A program made the position numbers and the translations under genes. Below, piece by piece: positions 1 to 7,777 of a DNA stretch of 26,091 nt. The number at the start of each line of letters is the position of its first letter. Position 1 is the stretch's first letter. Under the pieces are notes generated by a model. It was given only the letters and a program-made list of their open reading frames with translations. It made no database searches and had not been told where the DNA came from. The DNA lies in NCBI GenBank assembly GCA_041493035.1, contig JBGPYB010000062.1, positions 1-26,091 of the forward strand, written 5' to 3'. Source of the DNA: JBGPYB01 sp041493035 (GTDB lineage Bacteria; Acidobacteriota; Vicinamibacteria; Fen-336).

Positions 1-584
1 ACTACAAGAAGCACGGGGGCGAGTCGTTCCCGGACGCCGCCGGTGTCCTCGACATCGAGCGCGGGCAGCTCGCGGCCATCCGCCCCTACTTCTGGCAGAC
101 CGACACCGCGGTCGCCAAGAACTCGTGGGGCTATACGGCGAAGCAGGACTACAAGACAGCCGACAGCATCGTCGACGATCTCGTGGACATCGTGAGCAAG
201 AACGGCGCGCTCCTCCTCAACATCGGACCGCGCCCCGACGGCACCATCCCCGAGCCCGACGAGGCCGTGCTGCGCGAGATCGGGGCCTGGCTGGGCAAGA
301 ACGGCGAGGCGATCTACGGCACGCGGCCCTGGAGGGTCCTCGGCGAAGGCCCGACCGAAGTGGTCGAAGGGCCCTTCGCCGACACCAAGCGCAAGCCGTT
401 CACAGCCGAGGACATCCGGTTCACGACGAAGGGCGAGACGCTCTATGCGATCCCGCTGGCCTGGCCGGAGTCGAAGCGGATAGTGATCCGCGCGCTGGCG
501 CGGCCGGGAGGGCGCGAGGCGCGAGCCGTTGCCAAGGTCGATCTCCTGGGCCACGAGGACCGAATCGCCTTCGCTCCGCGATAA
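1..584 (+). CDS. Alpha-L-fucosidase, GH29 family (5'-truncated)
   Basis: This is the C-terminal part of a glycoside hydrolase family 29 alpha-L-fucosidase, which removes terminal fucose from glycans. The window begins inside the gene; reading starts at base 3. The visible protein (about 193 residues) begins with a stretch ending in FWQTDTAVAKNSWGY, then has LVDIVSKNGALLLNIGPRPD and GTIP. These are conserved features of the end of the GH29 barrel. A tail with GEAIYGTRPW and a beta-rich region (about residues 115-193) matches the usual C-terminal beta-sandwich domain. The catalytic nucleophile and acid/base lie upstream, outside the window, and cannot be checked. The gene converges on the AI-2E transporter with only three bases between the two stops. 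Family assignment is firm; the exact linkage specificity is not visible. Confidence 0.93.
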   Translation, partial: YKKHGGESFPDAAGVLDIERGQLAAIRPYFWQTDTAVAKNSWGYTAKQDYKTADSIVDDLVDIVSKNGALLLNIGPRPDGTIPEPDEAVLREIGAWLGKNGEAIYGTRPWRVLGEGPTEVVEGPFADTKRKPFTAEDIRFTTKGETLYAIPLAWPESKRIVIRALARPGGREARAVAKVDLLGHEDRIAFAPR

Positions 585-587
585 CCC

Positions 588-1643
588 TCAGGTGGCCGTC
601 TGGGGCTCGCTCGGCTCGGTGGCGTAGCTCTCGACCAGCGCCGTGAGCAGCGCGGCGACGAGCGGGCCGAGGACGATCCCGATAAAGCCGAAGGCGCCGA
701 CACCTCCCAGCAGGCTCAGGATCAGGACGAGGGTGTTCATCTGAGACCGGCCGGAGAGGAGCACGGGGCGCACGACATTGTCGACGTTACCGAGGATCAC
801 GAGGCCGACGGCGGCCAGGATCAGCCCCTTCACGATCGACCCCGAGAGCGCCAGCCACAGAGCGGCGGGCAGCCAGACGAGCGTGGCCCCGATCAGCGGA
901 AGGAAAGCCAGGATGAACATCATGACGCCCCAGAGCGCCGCGCCGCTGAACCCGAGAAGGGCGAAGGTGATCCCGCCGACGATCCCCTGGATGGCGGACA
1001 CCGTGATGGAAGCCGTCACGCTCGCCATCACGAGATCGGACGTCAGGGTGATCAGGCGCTCGTTCTGCGCGCGCCCGAACGGAAGGATCCGCCTCACGGC
1101 GCGGGCGCCCGCCTCGGCGTCGCGGAGCAGGAAGAAGAGGATGGTCAGCGTGATGAACAGGGCGAAGAGGAACTCCACGACACCCCGCAGCAGCCCGCCC
1201 GCCTGTCCGGCGGCGAACTCCGCCATCTTGCCGATGCTCCCGGTGACAGTGGCAATGGCTTCCTCCTCGGGCGGGAGGAACGGCGCCCGCTGTCGAGCCC
1301 ATTCCCACGCTTGATGCAAAGATGCCGCAGCGCCGCCGCCGCTCTGAAGCTGCGCCTGGAGGTGCGCGACAGCCGGCCGGCCTTCGGTCACCACCGCCGT
1401 GGCAACCAGCACGGCGGGGAGCACCAGCAGGAGGCCGGCCCCGAGGGCCAGGACGAGGGCCGTTCGCGTGTGACCGAAGCGCCGGCCGAGCCGGATCCGG
1501 AGCGGGTCGAGGCAGATCGCGAGGACCACGGCCCAGCCGATCTCGACGAGGAACGGACGGACGATCAGGAACGCCATCCAGCACACGAGCAGCACCACAC
1601 CGTAGAAGGCCATCTGCGAGAGGCGCTCTGCTTCGTCGTTCAT
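588..1643 (-). CDS. AI-2E family transporter (PerM/UPF0118 type)
   Basis: This 351-residue integral membrane protein fits the AI-2E/PerM transporter family in length and pattern. It has a hydrophobic N-terminal hairpin (about residues 12-50), a further membrane segment near 60-85, a long amphipathic soluble stretch (about 85-140), and a block of C-terminal membrane helices. That block contains the family-typical glycine-rich segments ILAFLPLIGATLVWLPAALW and GFIGIVLGPLVAALL. Members have been linked to autoinducer-2 export or to Na+/H+ exchange, so the substrate is unknown here. Its ATG overlaps the TGA of the upstream pullulanase gene by four bases, and an AGGAG lies about eight bases before the ATG. 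The two genes are therefore very likely co-transcribed and translationally coupled. The functional link between a debranching enzyme and this transporter is unclear. Confidence 0.9.
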   Translation of the reverse strand: MNDEAERLSQMAFYGVVLLVCWMAFLIVRPFLVEIGWAVVLAICLDPLRIRLGRRFGHTRTALVLALGAGLLLVLPAVLVATAVVTEGRPAVAHLQAQLQSGGGAAASLHQAWEWARQRAPFLPPEEEAIATVTGSIGKMAEFAAGQAGGLLRGVVEFLFALFITLTILFFLLRDAEAGARAVRRILPFGRAQNERLITLTSDLVMASVTASITVSAIQGIVGGITFALLGFSGAALWGVMMFILAFLPLIGATLVWLPAALWLALSGSIVKGLILAAVGLVILGNVDNVVRPVLLSGRSQMNTLVLILSLLGGVGAFGFIGIVLGPLVAALLTALVESYATEPSEPQTAT

Positions 1644-4375
1644 CGGCTCGCTCCTGCAACCTCGACGAATACTGCGGCGGTGCGTCCGTGGACGGAGACG
1701 CGGCCGGTCGCCGGGTCGAAGACCGACCCGCGGGCCACGGGGTCTGCCGAAACGGCCTGCACATCGTGGAGAGCGAGTCGCACGCCGCGGAGCGACTCGT
1801 CGGCAAGCGCCGCCTCGGCCGAGCGGCCGTTGAACACCGCGACGATGCGATCGTAGCGGTCGTCCAGCCGGTCCGCGCCGCGGTTGTCCAGGACCAGAAC
1901 GATCACGCCGGGAACCTGCGTCGGCCCCGTGTTCAGGAACCCCACGTGGCGCTTCACCTCGTCGGCCGTCCGCAGACGGAAGAGACGCGAGCTACGCCGG
2001 ATCCGTAGCATCTCCCGGAAGTGAGCCACGGCGGCAAGGATATCCCGTTGCGAAGCGTGAAGCTTCGGGTCAGCCAGGAGCGGCCGCATCAGCGGCCACT
2101 TCGACTCGTTCTCGCCGGGAGGCAGCCCCACGCCCCAGTTGTTCGAGGCGTACGTGAAGTCGAGAACGTTCCACCAGTCCCCAGAGTTGAAGCTGTTGCG
2201 GTCCAGGGACTTCGATCGCAGCATGTCGTCCCCGGCGTGGAAGAAGGGGACGCCCTGGGCGAGGGCCACGAGGCTCACGGCCAGGTTGTTCATCCGCACG
2301 CGATCGGCCATGGACGCGGCGGAGGAGGCCTTCCACTGGATGGCGTCGAAGAGCGTCTCGTTGTCGTGGGCCGAAACGTAGATGACGTGCTCCGGTGGAT
2401 CGGCCGTGTAGCCGGCCGGCTTCTCGCCGTAGCGGATGTCGCTGCCGGCCACCTCGTGGCCCTCGGCGTCGACGAGGCGATAGTCGCGGAGGTTCCCCGC
2501 AAGGCCGAGGCGGATCCAGTCGGAGAACACGAGCAGCTTCTGCGAGATCTCCGCCGCGGTCCCCTGCGACGTCCCGTTCGGGTCGTCGGCGAGGCCCGTG
2601 GCGAAGCCCTGCTCCTGCGGTCCGCCGAACGCGCCGCCCCCGCGCACGCCGTCGCGCAGCCGGTCGCTGAACGTGCCGATGCCGGTCCCCGCCACATTCA
2701 GTTGCGTCGCGTTCCAGCCGCGCGCGTTCCCCGCGACCTCACCGAAGTCCCATCCCTCGCCGTAGATGTAGATGCCACGGCCGTCCACGTGGTCGCGCTC
2801 GGGCGTGAGCGCGTCGAGGGCCGCACGGACTCTCGTCATGTTCGACACCATGTGGTGGCCCATGACGTCGAATCGGAAGCCGTCGACCTTGTAGGCCCGG
2901 GCCCACGTGACGACGGTGTCGACCATGAGCTTCTCCATCATCCGGTGCTCGCTGGCAGTGTTGGAGCAGCAAGTGCTGTTCAGGACCTTCCCGTCGCCGT
3001 CGAGGCGGTGGTAATAGCCAGGGACGATGCGGTCGAGGATCGACAGCGGATCCTGGCCGTTCGCGTGGGTGTGGTTGTAGACGACGTCCATCACGACGCG
3101 CAGGCCGGCGTTCGCGAGGGACTGCACCATTTCCCGGAACTCGAGGATGCGAGCCGGCCCGTCGGGGTCGGTGGAGTAGCTCCCCTCGGGAGCGCCGTAG
3201 TGGAGCGGGTCGTACCCCCAGTTGAAGCCGTCGCGGTCGCGGAAGGGCGCTGCGAGAGCGGCCTGACGGTCCGAGTCCGGGGGGAACGAGCGCAGGCGCG
3301 GCGCGTCCGGCTCGATTTGCTCCGCCTTGGCCTCGTTCACCGTGGCGAAGTCGAAGGCGGGGAGCAGGTGGATGTGCGAGAGACCCGCGTCCGCGAGAGC
3401 GCGCAGGTGGCGCATTCCGTTCGAGTCGGCATGAGTGAACGCCTTGAAGGTGCCTCGATGCGCCTCGGGGACGGTGAGGTCCTGGATGCTGAAGTCCCGC
3501 ACGTGCAGCTCGTAGATCACGGCGTCGACGGGGCTGGCGAGGCGCGGCTTGCTGATACTGTCCCACCCCGCGGGACGCAGCGACGGATCCTCGAGGTCCA
3601 CGATCTGGCTCCGGCGGCTGTTGGTGGACAGGCTCAGGGAGTAGGGATCCGTGACGAGGTTCCGCTCCACTCGGAGCGCCTCTGGGGCGTACACCTCGAC
3701 CTCGTAGAGGTAGAACTTGCGGTTCCAGGCCGGCGTCCCGCGGATGCCCCAGACGCCCGTGGCGTCGTCTCGAGCCATCGGCGCGATCTCGCCGTCGGCC
3801 GCCGACGAGCTGTCGAAGAGGCGGAGCGTCACCGAGTGAGCCGTCGGCGCCCAGAGCCGGAGCGTGGGCACGCCGCCTCCTTCCCACGCGACACCCAGGG
3901 GACCGTCGTAGTGGAAGACGTCGTCGACCACGCCCGGGATCTGGACCGACGTGGCCATCACGAGCTTTCCGTCGGGGCCCACGGCGAGCAGCGCGAGTTG
4001 GTCCCTGAGAATGGCGGCCGCCTGGGCGGCATCGCCGGGAGCGAGCGTGAACGCCGTGTGCTTGGCCAGGTGAGGGAAGCGCTCGCGAACGGCGCCGGCG
4101 GGGACACCGGCGGGCGCCAACGGCACACGGGTCACGACCCCCGAGGTCGGATCCAGCCCCTCGCGGGCGTGGAGCAGGAAGAACGAGAGGCCGGGGGTCG
4201 GGATCACGTCCCAGAGCACGGTGTCCCGCGCCACCCAGTGCGCCCTCGCGCGCTGCAACGGCTCGCGGGTGTCCGACTCCCCCATCGCGACCTCCGACGG
4301 TCCGCCCCGCGTGGCGCCGGCCAGAAACACGGCCACGGGCCACACGAACGCGGCCGCACGTTCGAGGAAAGCCAA
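1640..4375 (-). CDS. pulA: Type I pullulanase / alpha-1,6-glucosidase (GH13)
   Basis: This enzyme hydrolyses alpha-1,6 branch points in pullulan, starch or glycogen-derived dextrins. The 911-residue protein has an N-terminal region with a carbohydrate-binding-like beta-sandwich (LRLWAPTAHSVTLRLFD), then a GH13 barrel. The barrel has the type I pullulanase hallmark GFNWGYDP, region I DVVYNHT, region II GFRFDVMGH with nucleophile D503, region III YGEGWDF with acid/base E540, and region IV SAHDNETLFD with D671. A C-terminal beta domain follows. The open frame extends much further upstream, but that part is the antisense shadow of the divergent deaminase. I chose the TTG at 4375 because GGAAGAGG lies six bases upstream and the first 25 residues then form a plausible hydrophobic signal peptide. 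An ATG at 4285 (881 residues) is the alternative. It overlaps the downstream transporter gene by four bases. Confidence 0.92.
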   Translation of the reverse strand: MAFLERAAAFVWPVAVFLAGATRGGPSEVAMGESDTREPLQRARAHWVARDTVLWDVIPTPGLSFFLLHAREGLDPTSGVVTRVPLAPAGVPAGAVRERFPHLAKHTAFTLAPGDAAQAAAILRDQLALLAVGPDGKLVMATSVQIPGVVDDVFHYDGPLGVAWEGGGVPTLRLWAPTAHSVTLRLFDSSSAADGEIAPMARDDATGVWGIRGTPAWNRKFYLYEVEVYAPEALRVERNLVTDPYSLSLSTNSRRSQIVDLEDPSLRPAGWDSISKPRLASPVDAVIYELHVRDFSIQDLTVPEAHRGTFKAFTHADSNGMRHLRALADAGLSHIHLLPAFDFATVNEAKAEQIEPDAPRLRSFPPDSDRQAALAAPFRDRDGFNWGYDPLHYGAPEGSYSTDPDGPARILEFREMVQSLANAGLRVVMDVVYNHTHANGQDPLSILDRIVPGYYHRLDGDGKVLNSTCCSNTASEHRMMEKLMVDTVVTWARAYKVDGFRFDVMGHHMVSNMTRVRAALDALTPERDHVDGRGIYIYGEGWDFGEVAGNARGWNATQLNVAGTGIGTFSDRLRDGVRGGGAFGGPQEQGFATGLADDPNGTSQGTAAEISQKLLVFSDWIRLGLAGNLRDYRLVDAEGHEVAGSDIRYGEKPAGYTADPPEHVIYVSAHDNETLFDAIQWKASSAASMADRVRMNNLAVSLVALAQGVPFFHAGDDMLRSKSLDRNSFNSGDWWNVLDFTYASNNWGVGLPPGENESKWPLMRPLLADPKLHASQRDILAAVAHFREMLRIRRSSRLFRLRTADEVKRHVGFLNTGPTQVPGVIVLVLDNRGADRLDDRYDRIVAVFNGRSAEAALADESLRGVRLALHDVQAVSADPVARGSVFDPATGRVSVHGRTAAVFVEVAGASR

Positions 4376-4414
4376 GGCGCCCTCTTCCACCGGGATTTCC
4401 GCGCGCCGGCGCAC

Positions 4415-4429
4415 TATTCTACGGCCATG
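4415..4429 (+). promoter_or_regulatory. Candidate -10 box with leaderless start for the deaminase gene
   Basis: TATTCT (4415-4420) is followed by six bases and then the ATG at 4427, so the A of ATG falls where transcription would begin. No Shine-Dalgarno sequence is seen. The -35 region at 17 bp is poor (GGGATT). The spacing matches the antitoxin promoters further along the window. The whole divergent spacer to the pullulanase gene is only about 51 bp. Confidence 0.5.
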
Positions 4430-5479
4430 ACCCCTTCGCCCGACGTTCTGGCCAGCATGCCGAAGGCCGAGGTCCACCTGCACCTCGAGGGAACGATCTC
4501 GCCGGAGACGCTCTGGGACATGGCCTCTCGCAACCACGTGGCTCTCCCCGTGGGTAGCCTCGAGGAGCTGCGGCGCCTCTACGTCTTCGAGAGCTTCGGC
4601 AAGTTCATTGACCTCTGGCTCGCGATGTGCGCCTGCCTTCGGACCGACGCGGACTACGAAACGATGGTCGACGGCTTCCTTGCGGACTGCGAGCGACAGA
4701 ACATCCGGTACGTCGAGGCTCATTTCACGCCGTACAACCACGAACGCTTCGGCTTCGGCGCGCGGCGGGCACTCACGATCGTCACCAGGCGCCTGATGGC
4801 CGCGGAGGCCGCAGGCGGTCCAGTCGTGCGACTCATTACCGACATCCCCAGCGAGTCGGTCCCCGAGAGCGGCCCCTTCACCATCACGCTCCTCGAGGAG
4901 GAGGCGAACCCGCTGATCGTCGCCATCGGCCTGGGCGGACCCGAGGACGGCTTCCCGCGTACCCTCGTCACGCCCTACTTCGACCGCGCCCGGGAAGCCG
5001 GCTATGCGACGGTGGCCCACGCGGGCGAGACGGCGGGAGCGGAGCATGTGCGCCAGGCCGTCCTCGACCTGAAGGCGCGGCGCGTCCAGCACGGCGTCCG
5101 CGCCGTCGAGGACGAGGCGACCCTCCGCCTCCTGGCCGAGCGCGGGATCTGCTGCGACGTGGCCCTCACGAGCAATGCGTGCCTCACGCCGTTCGGCGAC
5201 ATGGCAACGCATCCCGTGAAGCGCCTGATCGAGGCCGGCATACCGGTGACGCTGAGCACCGACGACCCGCCCTTCTTCGGCACCGACTTGAACCGCGAGT
5301 ACGCGCGGGCGCATGCCGAGGTCGGCCTCTCGGTCGAAACCCTCTGGCAGATCAACCTGAACGGCCTGCGCTACGGCCTGGCCGACACCGCCGTCCGCCG
5401 CCGGCTCCTGCGCGAGTTCGAGACCGCGGGCCAGGCGCTCGGGCTCACCGCGCCAGCGCCACTTCCGGAGTCGATGTGA
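4427..5479 (+). CDS. add: Adenosine deaminase family protein
   Basis: This 350-residue amidohydrolase-fold enzyme belongs to the adenosine/AMP deaminase family, which hydrolytically removes an amino group from a purine nucleoside or related substrate using a bound zinc. The zinc and active-site motifs are all present: KAEVHLHLEGT with H17 and H19, HAGE with H198 and general acid E201, QHG with H222, and STDDPPFFGT with D279/D280. SNACL (249-253) is also typical. Length matches bacterial Add proteins. Substrate cannot be fixed from sequence: adenosine, adenine or 6-amino-6-deoxyfutalosine deamination are all possible in this family. The gene is divergent from pullulanase and converges on a toxin-antitoxin pair. 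The ATG at 4427 is favoured because the HxH motif then sits near residue 18 as usual. The longer open frame upstream is antisense to pullulanase. Confidence 0.92.
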   Translation: MTPSPDVLASMPKAEVHLHLEGTISPETLWDMASRNHVALPVGSLEELRRLYVFESFGKFIDLWLAMCACLRTDADYETMVDGFLADCERQNIRYVEAHFTPYNHERFGFGARRALTIVTRRLMAAEAAGGPVVRLITDIPSESVPESGPFTITLLEEEANPLIVAIGLGGPEDGFPRTLVTPYFDRAREAGYATVAHAGETAGAEHVRQAVLDLKARRVQHGVRAVEDEATLRLLAERGICCDVALTSNACLTPFGDMATHPVKRLIEAGIPVTLSTDDPPFFGTDLNREYARAHAEVGLSVETLWQINLNGLRYGLADTAVRRRLLREFETAGQALGLTAPAPLPESM

Positions 5480-5497
5480 ACAACTCTGTCGCGGGGA

Positions 5498-5513
5498 GCG
5501 CCAGGTCTGGCGC
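5498..5513. terminator. Short stem-loop between convergent genes
   Basis: GCGCCA, a four-base loop (GGTC) and TGGCGC form a perfect 6-bp stem between the convergent deaminase and PIN toxin genes. There is no T-run, so intrinsic termination is only possible, not shown. Confidence 0.3.
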
Positions 5514-5539
5514 GATGTATCGAGGGCCACGGCACCGGG

Positions 5540-5938
5540 TCAGGCACCGAGCCGGGCTATGCCGGGCAGCCCATCGAATCCGCCGTCAAAACTCATGATC
5601 CGAGTGGCGCCCTCCCGCCCCATCACGGCCGCGTGGAGCGCGTCCCGCGACGACAGTCGCCGCCTGCCCAGCACGATGGTCTTGGCCTTTTCGACGTCCG
5701 CGATGGTGATCGAGAACACTTCGTCGACAACGCCGAGGATCGCGTCGAAAGCCGGTTGGATCGCATCGCGACGGTCGATGGCGACGTAGCGATGGAGGAT
5801 CTCCTGGAGGACTTCTGCGTCGGTCACCAGCCGCTCGCCGGCGGCGATGGCGGCCTCCAGGAGGCGCTGGGCGTCCGCCTTGTGCGGCTGCGGGCTCCCG
5901 ACGAGGTACATCGGGATATTGGAGTCGACGAAGATCAC
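5540..5938 (-). CDS. PIN-domain ribonuclease toxin (VapC-like), module 1
   Basis: This 132-residue protein has the PIN fold typical of VapC toxins, Mg-dependent RNases that cut RNA when not bound by antitoxin. Acidic residues at the usual places are D5 (MIFVDSNIPMYL), E42 or E46 (TDAEVLQEILHRY), D99 (SSRDALHAAVM) and D118 (IMSFDGGFD). LSSRDALHAAV and the final FDGGFDGLPGI match the classic VapC C-terminal half. The start is a GTG directly after the TAG stop of the antitoxin gene with no gap, so translation is coupled. Module orientation is antitoxin first, toxin second. It lies downstream of, and convergent with, the deaminase gene. The RNA target is unknown. Confidence 0.88.
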   Translation of the reverse strand: MIFVDSNIPMYLVGSPQPHKADAQRLLEAAIAAGERLVTDAEVLQEILHRYVAIDRRDAIQPAFDAILGVVDEVFSITIADVEKAKTIVLGRRRLSSRDALHAAVMGREGATRIMSFDGGFDGLPGIARLGA

Positions 5939-6190
5939 CTAGGCGCCTCCGAGATAACCTCGCTCGATCTCGGCCAGCATCTTGTCGATGTCCGCCGTGG
6001 GAAACGCATGCAAGGCGGCGGCCCGGACCGTCGCCAGCTTTTTCTTCGCATCCGCTCCCGGCTCTGCGCGTCGTGCCCCGCGCAGCGCCTGCCGGACCCA
6101 GGCGGCGGTCGTCAGGCGCTGTCGGCGGGCGAGCTTCCGGATCTCCGCCAGCTCGGCCTCCTCGAGAAGCACTTGAAGTCTCTTACTCAT
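5939..6190 (-). CDS. Antitoxin, ribbon-helix-helix type (VapB-like), module 1
   Basis: This 83-residue protein begins MSKRLQVLLEEAELAEIRKL and continues with a helix-turn-helix-like stretch ending TTAAWVRQALRGAR. That is the usual beta-strand, helix, helix order of a ribbon-helix-helix (CopG/MetJ-fold) antitoxin. The remaining C-terminal tail (about residues 45-83) is charged and would bind the toxin. It lies directly before the PIN toxin gene. The start ATG is set by a well-placed promoter whose expected transcription start is the A of this ATG, so the mRNA is predicted to be leaderless. A 15-bp palindrome over the start codon suggests autorepression. Confidence 0.82.
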   Translation of the reverse strand: MSKRLQVLLEEAELAEIRKLARRQRLTTAAWVRQALRGARRAEPGADAKKKLATVRAAALHAFPTADIDKMLAEIERGYLGGA

Positions 6191-6225
6191 GTCATGAGTC
6201 TATTTGCCTCATATGATGTAGTCAA
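6185..6225 (-). promoter_or_regulatory. Leaderless sigma70-type promoter and operator palindrome of module 1
   Basis: Read on the minus strand: TTGACT (6225-6220), a 17-bp spacer, TAGACT (6202-6197), six bases, then the antitoxin ATG (6190-6188). Overlapping this is ACTCATGTCATGAGT (6185-6199), a perfect 7-bp inverted repeat with a one-base centre. It covers the start codon and the end of the -10 box. The position fits a binding site for the dimeric antitoxin that blocks RNA polymerase. Confidence 0.72.
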
Positions 6226-6277
6226 CGTCAGCGGCGCCGACCTCCGTTCCCCGCGTGGCCACAAGCTGCACCACGTG

Positions 6278-6325
6278 GCCGGCTGGTTCGAGGAACTCAG
6301 GGGGCTCGTCGCGGCGACACGATAG
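6278..6325 (+). pseudogene. Relic of a kinase-propeller gene: C-terminal tail only
   Basis: Fifteen codons and a TAG read AGWFEELRGLVAATR. This resembles the terminal tail of the intact kinase-propeller protein in this window (QNWFEEVRRLTTAAK). No other part of such a gene precedes it; the antitoxin promoter of module 1 lies immediately upstream. I read it as the last fragment of a deleted paralog. The match is short, so chance similarity is possible, but similar tails recur beside toxin-antitoxin genes across the island. Confidence 0.55.
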
Positions 6326-6428
6326 CCGCCGCGCCACGAAACGAATCGGGTCCAAGTGTTGCCTGGGCCGATCGAGCAACATTGACGTGCCGTCGCTCGC
6401 TCGCTTGACCTCGGGCAATTCGGACAGG

Positions 6429-6984
6429 ATGCTCTTGAGCCTCGCCTTGGGGAGCCGTCTCGGTCCCTACGAAGTTCTCGGTCCCCTCGGGGCCGGGGGC
6501 ATGGGCGAGCTGTACCGCGCGAAGGACACGCGCCTCGACCGCAGCGTCGCCATCAAAGTCCTGCCGGCGCGCGTCTCGCAGGATCCGGATCGAAAGGCGC
6601 GCGCAGGACCTGGTCGATCGGCAACGGACCCTTGGCCACACGTTCGGCCAGCGTCTCCCCCGAGGCGCGCGCCCTGGGCTTCTTCGCTTGCTCCTCTCCT
6701 GTCCCCGACGCCCCGTCTGGCGAGCGGACGGCAAGGAGCTCTACTACGCGACGCTCGACGACAAGCTAGTGGCCGTTCCGGTCCGAGCCGGGGCTCGGTT
6801 CGAAGTCGGGCTTCCTCAGACGCTCTTCGGAGCGAGACCGCGGTTCCAGATTGGAGTACGAGGCTTGGCTCAGTACGACGTCACGCCCGACGGCCAGCGC
6901 TTCGTCCTCAACCGGATGCTGCCCGAAGAGAGCGCCGGTCCAATGACGGTCGTCGTCAACTGGGCAGCGGGCCTGAGGCAATGA
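6429..6984 (+). pseudogene. Collapsed serine/threonine kinase-propeller gene (head and tail joined)
   Basis: The first about 50 codons (ATG at 6429) encode the start of a bacterial eukaryote-type kinase: LGPYEVLGPLGAGGMGELY with the glycine loop, and SVAIKVLP with the ATP lysine. Similarity then stops near 6600. From about 6699, in another frame, comes the end of a PD40 propeller protein: RRPVWRADGKELYYATLDDK, then YDVTPDGQRFVLN and VVVNWAAGLRQ with a TGA ending at 6984. Full-length paralogs here are about 890-900 codons; this one holds about 185. The kinase catalytic loop, DFG motif, membrane helix and most propeller blades are missing. A large internal deletion with frameshift is the simplest reading. 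The G-loop has GELY where the two longer paralogs have GEVY. Confidence 0.85.
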
Positions 6985-7109
6985 CACCACTCGCGGTGTG
7001 CCTGTCGTCCGCCATGTCCCGGCGAGGGCGGCGCCCCTGCAAAATAGAAAAGCGATTCTAATATTCATAAGGATGATCCGACGCGGGCTCCTCGCGGTCG
7101 TTCGCCGGA

Positions 7110-7553
7110 TCAGGCCGGTATCAGCTCCATGTGCCCGCGCTCCGCGCCGATCACCGCGGACGTGGGAATGCGACGATCGAAGGTCGCCAGCCGGCCACCC
7201 TTGTGCCGGGCCAGACCCAGGAGATAGACATCCGTGATCTGGCGGTAGGTCACCGGTGCGCTTGCCCTGAAGAGCCGGCGGTCCCGGAGCGAGACCTCGT
7301 CCTCCCAGAAGACGTGCTGACCGCTGACGCAGAAAGCGTCGAGGCGACGCACGATGCCTTCGGGTGTTTCGTGAACACCGGAGTAAGCGGCGTTCGAGAG
7401 GATCCGCACGAGACCGTTCTCGGTGAGGGGACAAGTGGCCCAGCCGCCCTTGCGGTTGGCTGCGAACCACGCGTGCGCGGGCTCGTTGTGGATGTGGTTG
7501 GGATCGAAGAGCGCCACAAGGACGTTGACGTCGAGGAGCGCGACGCCCCTCAC
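7110..7553 (-). CDS. PIN-domain ribonuclease toxin (VapC-like), module 2
   Basis: This 147-residue PIN protein starts MRGVALLDVNVLVALFDPNH, the typical first strand with D8. It has E45 (CPLTENGLVRIL), D108 (YRQITDVYLLGLA) and D126 (RLATFDRRIP), which complete the four-acid metal site. The ITDVYLLGLA and LATFDRRI segments place it in the VapC subgroup often annotated as TA-system VapC family toxins. Its GTG start overlaps the antitoxin TGA by four bases (GTGA), so translation is coupled. It lies downstream of the collapsed kinase gene and points towards it. A short AT-rich patch sits beyond its 3' end. The RNA target is unknown. Confidence 0.88.
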   Translation of the reverse strand: MRGVALLDVNVLVALFDPNHIHNEPAHAWFAANRKGGWATCPLTENGLVRILSNAAYSGVHETPEGIVRRLDAFCVSGQHVFWEDEVSLRDRRLFRASAPVTYRQITDVYLLGLARHKGGRLATFDRRIPTSAVIGAERGHMELIPA

Positions 7554-7777
7554 GCTTCGTCCCGGAGGCGGTTGACGAGATCCATCGTGGCCCGGGGCTT
7601 GCCCTTCGGCCGACGCGGCATGAGCGGCACGCCGTTGCGCACTCGGGGCGCCCGCTTCGGCTCGAGCGCCTCGCGCGCCAGGTCGGAAAGGACCCGGCCG
7701 GCGGTGGTGGCGCGGTTGGCCGCGATCTCCTTGGCCGCCTGTAGGACGTCGTCATCGATGTCCAGGGTCGTCCGCAT
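7550..7777 (-). CDS. VapB-like antitoxin, module 2
   Basis: This 75-residue protein begins MRTTLDIDDDVLQAAKEIAA, a typical N-terminus of short VapB antitoxins: one beta-strand and a following helix of a ribbon-helix-helix fold. It continues with ATTAGRVLSDLAREAL and a basic, proline-rich tail. I chose the ATG at 7777 because TTLDIDDDV starts there in related proteins and because the promoter spacing puts the transcription start on this A. An in-frame ATG at 7795 would add six residues. There is no Shine-Dalgarno sequence. The TGA overlaps the GTG of the toxin gene. Modules 2 and 3 are divergent from each other with about 144 bp between their antitoxin genes. Confidence 0.84.
   Translation of the reverse strand: MRTTLDIDDDVLQAAKEIAANRATTAGRVLSDLAREALEPKRAPRVRNGVPLMPRRPKGKPRATMDLVNRLRDEA

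Noticed and set aside
1311..2008. Plus-strand open frames over the transporter and the end of pullulanase
   Set aside because: They are arginine- and proline-rich shadow frames with no domain and lie opposite firm genes.
2021..4426. Long plus-strand open frame running across the pullulanase gene and into the deaminase
   Set aside because: It is antisense to a clear GH13 enzyme and has no family features until the deaminase start at 4427. Long antisense frames are common in DNA this GC-rich.
4376..5530. Upstream extension of the pullulanase frame by 385 codons
   Set aside because: It is antisense to the deaminase catalytic motifs and has no recognisable domain. A signal peptide and ribosome binding site support the start at 4375.
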